NCBI GenBank assembly: GCA_012517325.1
Contig: JAAYVF010000048.1
Coordinates: 44,234-108,233 of the forward strand
Direction of reading: 5' to 3'
Source of the DNA: Myxococcales bacterium
Lineage (GTDB): Bacteria; Lernaellota; Lernaellaia; Lernaellales; Lernaellaceae
Length of the DNA stretch: 64,000 nt
Below the pieces are notes generated by a model that worked only from the letters and a program-made list of their open reading frames with translations, was not told the DNA's origin and did not search any database. The position numbers and the translations under genes are program-made. Positions 1 to 8,372 of this stretch are shown piece by piece. Position 1 is the stretch's first letter. Each line of letters begins with the position of its first letter.

Positions 1-627
1 GACCACATCGCCACGACGGAGGACACGCCGTCCCGACTGACCGGCCAGCCCTACGGCGACAGCAAGATCGAGGCCGAGCGCCTGGTTTTCGCGGCGCACG
101 AAGCGGGCCGGATCGTCGCGACGGCCATCCGGCCGGGAATGATCTGGGGGCCGCGCGACCGCCAGTTCCTGCCGAAAATCATCGACGCCCTGGCCAAGGG
201 CCTGATGATGTTCCTCGGCGACGGCTACAAATTGCTCGGCCTGGCGCACGTGGACAACATCATGGAGTTGACCCGCCTCATTCTCGCCCGGGACGTTTCC
301 CACGGCCGCGCCTACAACATCGACGACGACGACCGGCGCACCTGGCGCGATCTGGTGCGGGCGCTTTGCGGTCGCTTGGGTTATCGCGAGCCGCGGCTGT
401 GCATCCCGGCCTCGTTCGCCAAGACGGCGGCCGTCGCCTCCGAATTTCTCTGGAAAACCGCCGGCGCCAAAAAGCCGCCGCTGATCTCCAAAATGGGCGT
501 CACCCTGATGTGCTACGACAACGATGTTTCCGTCGAACGCGCGAAACAGGAATTGGGATATGCGCCCCAAGACCGCTTCGACGAACGCCTGGACGCCTAT
601 TTGCAGGCCTATCGCGCCGGGGAATAA
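1..627 (+). CDS. NAD(P)-dependent epimerase/dehydratase, extended SDR family (5' partial)
   Basis: The frame is open from the first base to the TAA at 625-627, so the Rossmann glycine motif lies upstream of the window. The visible 208 residues hold the SDR catalytic pair as YGDSK (Tyr18 and Lys22 of the visible part). They are followed by IRPGMIWGPRD, the segment after the active site in sugar-nucleotide epimerases and 3-beta-HSD-like proteins. A later stretch (GLAHVDNIMELTRLIL) matches the family's C-terminal substrate domain. An internal ATG at 139 is not the start, because the catalytic motif lies before it. The substrate cannot be told; a nucleoside-diphosphate sugar or a sterol-like ketone are the usual options. 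Confidence 0.85.
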   Translation, partial: DHIATTEDTPSRLTGQPYGDSKIEAERLVFAAHEAGRIVATAIRPGMIWGPRDRQFLPKIIDALAKGLMMFLGDGYKLLGLAHVDNIMELTRLILARDVSHGRAYNIDDDDRRTWRDLVRALCGRLGYREPRLCIPASFAKTAAVASEFLWKTAGAKKPPLISKMGVTLMCYDNDVSVERAKQELGYAPQDRFDERLDAYLQAYRAGE

Positions 628-653
628 ACCGCCGGCCACGAAAGGACGATCGG

Positions 654-2198
654 ATGCGGACCCACTCACCGGGCAGTCAGAGGCTTTTGCTTGTGTTCTG
701 TCTGGCGATCGGTTGCCTCGTCCTCGGCTGCTACGCCGACAACCCCGACTCCTCCGACGACGATTCTCTGACTTGCTACGCGGATTGGGACAACGACGGC
801 TACGGCAGCCCGTTCCTGACGCAAAAGGCATCCTCTGCCTGTCCGCTCGGCTGGGTGACGAACGACGATGACTGTTACGGCGGCGGCTACACCACCCACC
901 CCGGCATGCGCGACGTGCCCGACGACGGCTTCGATCAGGATTGCGACGGAAGTGATTCCCTGGCTTCCGACGCGATCGCCGTCTTCGTCTCGCCGAACGG
1001 CGACGACGGCAATCCGGGCACCATGGCCGCGCCCAAGCGCACGATCGGGGCCGGCGCGGAGTTGGCGGAAACGAAAGGCAAATGGGTGTTGATCGCGGAG
1101 GGCGAGTATTACGAAAGCGTCACGCTCTATTCCGCCGGTCTGGTCGGCGGTTACGAAGCCGGGACTTGGCAACGCGATCCCGGGAAACGAACGACGACCA
1201 TCCAGGCCGTCGAGGAAACCGCCGTCACCATCCTCGCCGCCGAAGAGGAACCCGTTTATCTGACCGGCTTGAGCGTCATCGGCGGCGATGGCGATGACCA
1301 TTCGCACGGAGTAGTCATCGAGGCCGGCCGTGCCGTGATCCGCGATTGCCGAATCAGCGGCGGATCGTCGCAGTTCCTCGCCAGCGGAGTAACGATCCGC
1401 GCCAACGCCTATGCCGACCTGATCGGCGACGAATTGTCGGGCGGCGATCTGACCGAATACAGCTATGGGCTTTTCATCGAGGAACAAGGCGACGCCGTGA
1501 TCATGTCGACCACCGCGGCCGGCGGCCTGGGCGCCGTGCAGTCGATCGGCATCTACACCCTGGCCTCTTGCGTGCTGTCCGTCGCCCGCGCGTACGGCGG
1601 AGGTTCCTTCTCCAACCAGACCTACGGTTTGTGGGCACGGGCCGATGTGAAGGCGATCAACAGCATTTTGCGAAGCGGCGAAGGACAGGCTCATTCCGCG
1701 GCGGTCTTTCTTCGCGATTCTCAAGGGCCAGTGCTGGCCAACAATCTCCTGATTCAAAGCGGCGCGTCGCAGTTCGGCGCCGGACTTTTCCTGGAAGACG
1801 GCGCCGCCGCGGCGGCCAACAACATTTTTCAAAATGAACCGGGAACCGGCAAAACATCCACCGGCGTCGCGCTACGGAATTCCTCAGTGATCCTGTCGCA
1901 CAATGATTTTTTCGGCGCCGCGGCCGCCACCTATCTCGAGACATCGCAAGAAACGGTCACTGACGTGGCCGAGCTGAACCAATGCCAATGGACCGGCTGC
2001 GCCGCCGCCGACGGCAATATCGCCGCCGATCCGCTGTTCGCCGAGCAGGACGAATACCATCTTTCCGCTTTCAGCCCTTGCCGCGACGCCGGAACCGCCT
2101 TCGCGCCGGCCGGCGGTTGGGCGGTTTGGGATTTCGAGGATGACGAACGGCCGTACAGTATAGCCGGGGATATCGGCCGCGACGAATTCGTCCCTTGA
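654..2198 (+). CDS. Secreted lipoprotein with MopE-like motif and parallel beta-helix repeats
   Basis: The ATG at 654 has AAAGGA about 8 bases upstream. The frame is open further upstream, but that part overlaps the epimerase and has no signal. The 514-residue product starts with a signal peptide ending in VLGC (lipid cysteine 26), followed by an acidic spacer. Residues about 40-100 hold DNDGYG, NDDDC and DQDCDGSD, a calcium/copper-binding style known from MopE-like proteins of myxobacteria. The rest begins with FVSPNGDDGNPGT, the usual opening of DUF1565/right-handed beta-helix proteins, and continues with Gly/Asn-rich turns. It is probably a surface protein binding polysaccharide or metal; no catalytic residues can be assigned. 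Confidence 0.75.
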   Translation: MRTHSPGSQRLLLVFCLAIGCLVLGCYADNPDSSDDDSLTCYADWDNDGYGSPFLTQKASSACPLGWVTNDDDCYGGGYTTHPGMRDVPDDGFDQDCDGSDSLASDAIAVFVSPNGDDGNPGTMAAPKRTIGAGAELAETKGKWVLIAEGEYYESVTLYSAGLVGGYEAGTWQRDPGKRTTTIQAVEETAVTILAAEEEPVYLTGLSVIGGDGDDHSHGVVIEAGRAVIRDCRISGGSSQFLASGVTIRANAYADLIGDELSGGDLTEYSYGLFIEEQGDAVIMSTTAAGGLGAVQSIGIYTLASCVLSVARAYGGGSFSNQTYGLWARADVKAINSILRSGEGQAHSAAVFLRDSQGPVLANNLLIQSGASQFGAGLFLEDGAAAAANNIFQNEPGTGKTSTGVALRNSSVILSHNDFFGAAAATYLETSQETVTDVAELNQCQWTGCAAADGNIAADPLFAEQDEYHLSAFSPCRDAGTAFAPAGGWAVWDFEDDERPYSIAGDIGRDEFVP

Positions 2199-2281
2199 CC
2201 GATCCCTACCCCGCGCGTCATGATGCCGAGCCGTTGCCGCTCCGGCGGAAACCGCCCCAAGCCAACAATCAGGTAAAGAAA

Positions 2282-3256
2282 ATGCCGCCGTCCGCCGCCG
2301 ACCCGTTGCTGCTAAAAATCCCGACTCCGTATCCGGTCGGCCGGATCAACGTGTATTTTCTCGACGGCCCCGAACCGACTCTCGTCGATACGGGTGTCTT
2401 TTCATCCGTTTCGCTGGAAGCGCTCGAGGAACAATTGCGGGCCCACGGCCGGCGGTTGGCGGATGTGCGGCATATTTTGGTCACGCACGGGCATTACGAC
2501 CATGCGGGCGCGGCGTTGCATCTTTCGCGGCGTTGCGGCGCGACACTGTACCTGCACCGGCAAAGCGCCCTCTTTACGCCACGGCAACCGGCGGCCGAGG
2601 AAGCGTTGATCGCCTTCCTGACCCGTTGCGGCCTCCCCCGTGATACGCTGGAAAAGGCATTTGCCAATTTCCACGCCGGGCGGCGATTCGCCGATCTCGC
2701 CACCGAGCCGCTGGCCGTTCACCGGCTGAACGGCGACGAATGCCTGTCGATTGCCGGCCGTGAATGGCGGATCGTCGCCACCCCCGGTCATTCACCCGAT
2801 CACCTTTGCTTTTACGACCTGGCCACCGGCAATCTGTTTTGCGGCGACCTGCTGCTGAGCCACATCACGCCCAATCCATTGCTGTATCTGGATCCCGAAA
2901 ATGACTATCGCCGCGCGCCGAGCCTGATTCATTATCTCGAATCACTCGCCAAGCTCACGACGATCGAGATCACCACCGGCTTTCCCGGCCATGGCCCCCT
3001 CATTTCGGATGTCGCCGCGCTGATCGCCGGCACGCGAAAATTCATCGGCGAACGCGCCGAAATTTTCCGGGAAAAAATCACGGCCGGGGCGGCCGATCCC
3101 GCGACTTTGGCCTGCGCCGTTTTCGGCAAACTCGATTTGGCCAACCAGTTCCTGGCAATCTCCGAGACCGTCGCCTACCTCGATTTGTTGGAACAAAACC
3201 GTCACATCGAAGTGGACTGGAAGGGAGAGTTGATCACTATCCGGTCGAGTTTGTAG
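2282..3256 (+). CDS. MBL-fold metallo-hydrolase
   Basis: The protein has 324 residues and a metallo-beta-lactamase fold. The metal motif HxHxDH is present as THGHYDHAG, followed by the later ligands in GHSPDHLCFYD and FCGDLLL and a final FPGHG. This pattern fits the LACTB2/glyoxalase II-like branch, which hydrolyses esters, thioesters or RNA. A TTG at 2195 would extend the frame into the previous stop, but the ATG at 2282 has AGGTAAAG about 7 bases upstream and the conserved fold begins right after it. The gene follows the beta-helix lipoprotein closely, but nothing ties the two functions together. The substrate is unknown. Confidence 0.85.
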   Translation: MPPSAADPLLLKIPTPYPVGRINVYFLDGPEPTLVDTGVFSSVSLEALEEQLRAHGRRLADVRHILVTHGHYDHAGAALHLSRRCGATLYLHRQSALFTPRQPAAEEALIAFLTRCGLPRDTLEKAFANFHAGRRFADLATEPLAVHRLNGDECLSIAGREWRIVATPGHSPDHLCFYDLATGNLFCGDLLLSHITPNPLLYLDPENDYRRAPSLIHYLESLAKLTTIEITTGFPGHGPLISDVAALIAGTRKFIGERAEIFREKITAGAADPATLACAVFGKLDLANQFLAISETVAYLDLLEQNRHIEVDWKGELITIRSSL

Positions 3257-3344
3257 AGCGGACATGGCTTGGAAACCGTCGCTCGGTATGTTAGAAAACA
3301 AAGATCAATTCCAAACTTCCGACACCAAAATCCGGGGGATCAAT

Positions 3345-4283
3345 ATGTCCACAATGAAAGCAGCGATCGAGGCGAAAGTCGCACAAATCCGTAAAGAAGT
3401 AGGTCGCGAAAAAGCACTGGTGGCGTTGTCGGGCGGCGTCGACTCCTCGGTCGTGGCCATCCTCGGCCATCTCGCGCTGGGGAAAAGATTGACGGTGTTG
3501 TTTATCGAAAACGGCCTGATGCGAGAAGGCGAGCCACGATACGTAAAGGAAACGTTCAAGAAATTCGGCATCCAGGTCAAAGTGCTCGATGCCAAAAAAG
3601 CGTTTTTCGCCGCGCTCCAGGGCAAAACCGACCCCGAGATCAAACGCCAGGCGATCACGGACACCTTCTATGCCGACGTCTTTTCGAAATATGTCCGCGA
3701 TCATTCAATCAAATGCCTGCTGCAGGGAACGATCCTCACCGACATCGACGAAACCGTGGCCGGCATCAAACGGCAGCACAACGTGTTGGCGCAACTCGGC
3801 ATCGATACGGAAAAAGAATACGGCTATCAGGTGGTCGAACCGTTACTCGATTTGCGCAAGGACGGCGTTCGCGCCATGGCCCGCGCGTTGAAACTTCCCA
3901 AGGCCATTTCCGAACGCATCCCCTTCCCGGGACCGGCGCTTGCGGCGCGCGTGATCGGCGAAGTAACTCCCGAACGAGTCGCCAAAGTCCGCAAAGCGAC
4001 CAAGGTCGTCGAGGAAGAGCTTGCCGCCAGCAAAGCATTCCAGTATTTCGCCGTACTGATGTCCGACAAAGCAACCGGTCTGCGCAACTACAAACGCGAG
4101 TTCGGCGACATTCTCGTTCTGCGCTGCATTGAAAGCGTGGATGCTCGCGAAGCGACCGCGACGCAATTGTCATGGAACAAACTAAACCGGATCACCAAAC
4201 GCCTGTTGACGGAAGTTCCGGGCGTGGTGCGGGTGTTGTACGATCTGACGCCCAAACCGCCCGCCACGGTGGAATTCATTTAA
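3345..4283 (+). CDS. guaAB: GMP synthase ATP-pyrophosphatase subunit (stand-alone GuaA C-terminal part)
   Basis: This 312-residue protein corresponds to the ATP-PPase plus dimerisation domains of GMP synthase, the enzyme that aminates XMP to GMP. The PP-loop SGGVDSS is at residues 29-35. FPGPALAARVIGEVT matches the family's FPGPGLAIR motif, and the C-terminus ends in KPPATVEFI, like the XMP-binding end of GuaA. There is no glutamine amidotransferase domain in front, and none is encoded next door. This is the split arrangement usual in archaea, whereas most bacteria have one fused GuaA. The ATG at 3345 has a GGGGG run upstream. The amidotransferase subunit should lie elsewhere in the genome. 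Confidence 0.88.
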   Translation: MSTMKAAIEAKVAQIRKEVGREKALVALSGGVDSSVVAILGHLALGKRLTVLFIENGLMREGEPRYVKETFKKFGIQVKVLDAKKAFFAALQGKTDPEIKRQAITDTFYADVFSKYVRDHSIKCLLQGTILTDIDETVAGIKRQHNVLAQLGIDTEKEYGYQVVEPLLDLRKDGVRAMARALKLPKAISERIPFPGPALAARVIGEVTPERVAKVRKATKVVEEELAASKAFQYFAVLMSDKATGLRNYKREFGDILVLRCIESVDAREATATQLSWNKLNRITKRLLTEVPGVVRVLYDLTPKPPATVEFI

Positions 4284-4379
4284 ACAAGGCAAACCGGCCC
4301 TTTTCGCGATGATCCGCCGGTCCTTTCCCCTTCGGGATGCGGTCCGTAACGCGAGAAGTGCCTCTTTGAGGAGCAGCCG

Positions 4380-4769
4380 ATGGACAAATCCGAGGCCCTG
4401 GCGTTTTGTGATCGCTGGTTGCCGCTCTGGACCGGCAATCGCCCGGAAGAGCTGGCCGCGATTTACGCCCCCGACGCTTTCTACCGCGATCCGGCCAAAC
4501 CGGAAGGGATCCAGGGGCGCGCCGCGCTGCTGCCCTATTTCCGTAAGCTGCTCGCCACGTTTCCCGATTGGTCCTGGAAGGCGGATGAGGTTTTTCCGCT
4601 GGATGGCGGCTTTACGCTTCGCTGGCGGGCGGAAATTCCCGTCGGCGGTAAGGTGATCGCCGAAACCGGCCTGGATCTGGTGCTGGTGCGCGGCGAATTG
4701 GTATTGCGCAATGAGGTGTATTTCGACCGCGCCGCGCTGCTGGCCGCCTTGGCCGCGCGCGAACGGTGA
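4380..4769 (+). CDS. NTF2-like / SnoaL-like family protein
   Basis: A 129-residue single-domain protein. Its pattern of N-terminal helices (WLPLWTGN, ELAAIYAPDAFYRDP), a loop GIQGRAALLPYF and curved strands is that of SnoaL-like polyketide-cyclase/NTF2 folds. GAGGAG stands just before the ATG. Such proteins are small isomerases, hydrolases or ligand binders. No specific catalytic His/Asp pair can be assigned here. It abuts the convergent methyltransferase gene (stops one base apart). Confidence 0.75.
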   Translation: MDKSEALAFCDRWLPLWTGNRPEELAAIYAPDAFYRDPAKPEGIQGRAALLPYFRKLLATFPDWSWKADEVFPLDGGFTLRWRAEIPVGGKVIAETGLDLVLVRGELVLRNEVYFDRAALLAALAARER

Positions 4770-4770
4770 C

Positions 4771-5796
4771 TCAACCGATTCGTTCGATGCGGCAAGTATA
4801 AAACGGATCGGTCCCGAGGGCGCGCCGGTATAGCGCCGATAAATCCTCATTGACGGGCAAGCCTTCGACGCCGCGCCGGATCACACGGTATTGCGCGGCG
4901 GGCAGGAAATCCTCGACAAACGGCAATCCCGGCGCGTACACGAAAATTCCGCCCGTCTTGAGCGAGCGAAGGATTTCCATGTACTTGTGGGCATACCGGG
5001 CGCCGTCGCCTCCCGGTTGCAAGTGTTGATGCAGGAACTGCAGGCTGAATCCGAGATGCGAAACGATCGTGCCCCAGGTGTCGTTGCCGAAATTTTTCGC
5101 GAACCAATCGGCGCTCATCACGCCCGGAATTCGACCGGCCACCCGGTCGATGCCGAACGCCTGCTTGCCTTGCCGCTGCAACTCCCGGACCAATTCCGCG
5201 TGCTCGCCGCAACCCAGGTCGAGGATCGGTTCGGCCAGTTCCGCGATCGACAAACCCAGAATACGAAGTTGCGACGAAAGGGAGTACTCCGCGCAGACCA
5301 CCGCCGGCGGGCTTGCCGCCTGCCCGGGTTGGCGGATCGCTTCAGCCAGGGAAAACCGCAGGCGGCGAAGCGCATTCGGAAGCGTTTCCGGAGCGGAGTG
5401 CAAGGCAGCGCGGAAATCGGCGGCGAAGCGGCGCAGCAACTCGTCCAGCTTCGCGTCGGTCGCGACATCGAGAACCAAAAATTGATTTTGCCGCTGGATC
5501 CACCGCCGGCCGGCCAGGCGTAAAAGCGGCAGTGGATTTTGCGGCCAGTCGCCCTCTTCCGGCGGCAAGGCGAGAACCGCTTCCAGCCACGCCAGCAGCT
5601 CGGTACGATGGACGGCAAGATAGGCCAGGCATTCCGCATCCGGCGAATCGAATGGCGAGGTCGGAACGATCAGCTCACCGACGGTCGCGGGGAACGATCG
5701 TCGAAGATGAACCTCGGCCATTTGGCGAAGCTCGTCCGGAATGGCGGTTTCAATCGGCATCGCCACAGGATAGGCCAGGATGCCGCTCCTGGCCAT
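4771..5796 (-). CDS. Class I SAM-dependent methyltransferase-like protein
   Basis: The 341-residue product has a glycine-rich SAM motif I (ILDLGCGEHAEL) at about residue 190. A downstream acidic residue follows (FGIDRV), and later segments (GTIVSHLGFSLQF, LKTGGIFVYAPG) fit motifs IV-V. The first ~180 residues form a helical N-terminal domain I do not recognise. The start is uncertain: neither the ATG at 5796 nor the internal ATG at 5760 has a well-placed Shine-Dalgarno sequence. The substrate is unknown. Transcription is convergent with the NTF2-like gene. Confidence 0.65.
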   Translation of the reverse strand: MARSGILAYPVAMPIETAIPDELRQMAEVHLRRSFPATVGELIVPTSPFDSPDAECLAYLAVHRTELLAWLEAVLALPPEEGDWPQNPLPLLRLAGRRWIQRQNQFLVLDVATDAKLDELLRRFAADFRAALHSAPETLPNALRRLRFSLAEAIRQPGQAASPPAVVCAEYSLSSQLRILGLSIAELAEPILDLGCGEHAELVRELQRQGKQAFGIDRVAGRIPGVMSADWFAKNFGNDTWGTIVSHLGFSLQFLHQHLQPGGDGARYAHKYMEILRSLKTGGIFVYAPGLPFVEDFLPAAQYRVIRRGVEGLPVNEDLSALYRRALGTDPFYTCRIERIG

Positions 5797-5838
5797 CCCG
5801 TGGGTCGCTATCGTTCCTCCGGCCGAATCAGCCGGTGA

Positions 5839-8157
5839 TCAACACCCGCAACCGGAATCGCCCTCGTCTTCTTCGGTTTGCGGCGCCAGATCGCCGGAGG
5901 TGTCGTCATCATCATCGGGCGGGAAGAAATCGTCGTTGTCGTCGTTGTCATCATTGTCGTCATTGTCGTCATCGTCGTCATCGGTGCCGGTGTCGTTATC
6001 ATCGTTGTCGTCGTTGTCGTCGTTATCGTCGTTGTCGTCGTCATCGCCGTTCGGGATACATTCGTCCGTTTCCTCCACGCAGGTCTCGTCGGCGTCGCAG
6101 GGCTCATCCCCGTGGGTACACTCATTGTTGCCCTCGTCACATTCCTCGGCGCCGTCACAGAAGAACCCGTCGTCGGGGCAACGCGGATTGCCCACGCCGT
6201 ATTCGCTCTCGCAGGAACCCGACACGCACATTTCCGCGCCGGTGCACCACAGGCCGTCATCGGTACAGGCAATGCCGTCCAGGTCGGTCCAGGAATCGGC
6301 GGAATTCGCCGGATCGCATTCCTGGCATTCGTTGTCCGGGTTCTTCTCGCCGTCGTCGTAACAGACCGCGCCGATCAGGCAGCCGAGGCAGTCCGGGTAG
6401 GTCATTTGGGCGAAATACGCCGGATCGAAATCCGCCGTTTGATACGGCCAATACGTCAGGTTGCTTTCATTTTCTTCGTAAGCGATCAGCATCCCAATCG
6501 TATCTCCAGGAGATCCATAGAGCTCGCCGCCGGTCAGGTCGATGGCGATTTCCACTCGCACGTTGCCTTTACCGGTCATTCCATAAGCCGCTGAAATGTT
6601 GGTCGGTATCGTGGGACTGCAAAATCCCGATTGCGTATACGGCCAGAAGAAATAGCTGATCGTGCCGGAAGTGTCGTCGATCAGGTACGACCCTTCCTCC
6701 TCGCAATCAATCGGCCATTCGCCGTCGTTGTTGTTGTCGAACAGCAGATAGACTTCATCATGATTGTGCGCGACTGTGTCGTCTATCGCGTCAATCGCCA
6801 GGTAGAGATGATCGGCGTCGGCCAGCCAGTAAGCATAAAAACTGCGATTGCCATAAACGGGAACGAGCAAGGCATTATCCCATTCGGATTCAGCGAATGT
6901 CCCGTCGATGGTCGGTGGTGTATCGGTCCGACCGGGAGTGAATTGACTTTGTTGTTCCGCCGGCAATTGCATGACTCCGAAGGTGGTGGGGTATCGATAA
7001 TCGTACCCGGTCGTCGGCCAGTTCACGGTTTCGCCCGCATTCCATTCCTGATAGGAAAAGGTCGCACCGATTTCCGCGCCCGGCTCGCCGGAGAGCTCAT
7101 CGCCGGTCAGGTCGAAGCGAAATTCGTATTCCAGATGACCTTTGGCGTTGTAAGACATCCAGGAAACAACGTGGTCAGCCGTCCCCCAGCCGCAATCGGC
7201 GCCGCCGAGCACTCGGGCGGCGAATAAATTGGCCAGATTCCCCGCATCGTAACCGATCGAAAACGTGCCCTCCGACCCGCAGGAGGATGGATATTGGCCG
7301 TCGAAATTGTTGTCGAAATTGAAAATGATCGCATCATTGTCGATGAACCCGGGGTCGTTGGTCAGCAGCGCGCCGTAAAGAAAATGAGCATCCATCAGGT
7401 AGTAAAAAGTCACGTCGCTCGAGGTGCCGACCAGATTCATTGTCGCGGCACCGGTCCATTCGTTCGCATAGATGAGGCCGTCGATCTTCGGCGGGATGTT
7501 GGCCCAGGCGATATCGAGTGTTTCGGGCTCCGTGGCGAAAGTCAGATCGGTCCAGGTAGACGGATCAAGGGGCGCCGCGCCGGTCGGCCAATAGTTCTGC
7601 GCTTTGAGGGTATTGGTGTCCATGGCCATCAAAGCAAAACCAAGGGTTTCGCCCGGTCCGCTCGCCATGGGTGAGTCCGCCAAATCAACCCGCAGTTCGA
7701 ATTGCATATGGTCATCCAACGAGGACGCCAGCGTGGTGTAATCAGTGGCTGATAGAGTGCCGCAGGGGCCTCCGGTCGACAACACTAAAAATTCACGAGT
7801 TCCGTCATACCGGAAGTAGAGGTAGCCTTCAAAGTTCGGACCGTTGCAATCGGCCGGATAGGAGCCGTTGTTATCGCGATCAATGAAAAGGGCCACGAGA
7901 TCGGTAGCGCCGGCGACAGTGTCGCCGGTAACATCGAAAGCCACATAAAGATAATCTTCATCGGATAAGAGGTAGGCCGTATAGGCGGGAGTGCCAGTCG
8001 AATCCACAACCTGCTCGGCACCATCCCATTCGCCTTCCGAAATGACGCCGTCGATGGTCGGCAGCGTCCGAACCCATTTGGTTTCCAAAGCCTGGACGGA
8101 ACCGGCGGCGAAAAGAAGAACCAGGATCAGCGTCCACGAAAATAGATACCTTTTCAT
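5839..8157 (-). CDS. Large secreted protein: three CBM9/DOMON-like repeats, Cys-rich region, Asp-rich tail ending GCGC
   Basis: The ATG at 8157 has GAGG 8 bases upstream and begins a clear signal peptide (residues 1-23, cut after VQA). An upstream extension of 15 codons lacks support. The 772-residue protein contains three homologous modules whose starts read TIDG...EW (about 33), KIDG...EW (about 222) and TIDG...EW (about 417). This is the signature of carbohydrate-binding family 9/DOMON-like beta-sandwiches. From about residue 590 comes a Cys-rich region resembling myxobacterial disulphide repeats. An Asp/Asn tract follows at about 703-745, and the protein ends with SGCGC. No membrane segment follows the tract. 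It is likely a surface-displayed glycan-binding protein; the neighbouring GH78-like gene on the same strand fits that. Confidence 0.8.
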   Translation of the reverse strand: MKRYLFSWTLILVLLFAAGSVQALETKWVRTLPTIDGVISEGEWDGAEQVVDSTGTPAYTAYLLSDEDYLYVAFDVTGDTVAGATDLVALFIDRDNNGSYPADCNGPNFEGYLYFRYDGTREFLVLSTGGPCGTLSATDYTTLASSLDDHMQFELRVDLADSPMASGPGETLGFALMAMDTNTLKAQNYWPTGAAPLDPSTWTDLTFATEPETLDIAWANIPPKIDGLIYANEWTGAATMNLVGTSSDVTFYYLMDAHFLYGALLTNDPGFIDNDAIIFNFDNNFDGQYPSSCGSEGTFSIGYDAGNLANLFAARVLGGADCGWGTADHVVSWMSYNAKGHLEYEFRFDLTGDELSGEPGAEIGATFSYQEWNAGETVNWPTTGYDYRYPTTFGVMQLPAEQQSQFTPGRTDTPPTIDGTFAESEWDNALLVPVYGNRSFYAYWLADADHLYLAIDAIDDTVAHNHDEVYLLFDNNNDGEWPIDCEEEGSYLIDDTSGTISYFFWPYTQSGFCSPTIPTNISAAYGMTGKGNVRVEIAIDLTGGELYGSPGDTIGMLIAYEENESNLTYWPYQTADFDPAYFAQMTYPDCLGCLIGAVCYDDGEKNPDNECQECDPANSADSWTDLDGIACTDDGLWCTGAEMCVSGSCESEYGVGNPRCPDDGFFCDGAEECDEGNNECTHGDEPCDADETCVEETDECIPNGDDDDNDDNDDNDDNDDNDTGTDDDDDDNDDNDDNDDNDDFFPPDDDDDTSGDLAPQTEEDEGDSGCGC
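5926..6053 (+). repeat. Asp/Asn-coding microsatellite in a protein tail
   Basis: Two imperfect runs built mostly from the 9-base unit TCGTCGTTG, separated by a short TCGGTGCCGG segment. On the minus strand they encode Asp-Asp-Asn repeats in the C-terminal part of the secreted protein at 5839-8157. The unit length is a multiple of three, so copy-number change would lengthen or shorten the linker without breaking the frame. Confidence 0.8.
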
Positions 8158-8372
8158 CTTCAACCTCGATGATTGTTGTTGCCCTGCTTCGCAAAATCGC
8201 ATTCCGGTTCAAAGATGGTTGCAGTGCCCTGATCATGCTTTCCAGCCTTGCCGATGGCCGGTTAATTCAAAATTCTTCATTGATGAAAATGGAATGCCGT
8301 TACAATGTATCTAAAAATTTTCGGGTCTTCAACACAATTTTGCCAAAAGCAGACCGAATAAATAGCTACCGC

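Noticed and set aside
366..653. Upstream extension of the beta-helix lipoprotein
   Set aside because: It overlaps the epimerase in another frame and would bury the signal peptide; the ATG at 654 has a ribosome site.
5313..6659. Long plus-strand frame rich in Arg across the Asp-rich region
   Set aside because: It is the shadow of the Asp/Asn microsatellite and of the methyltransferase gene; no start signal or homology.
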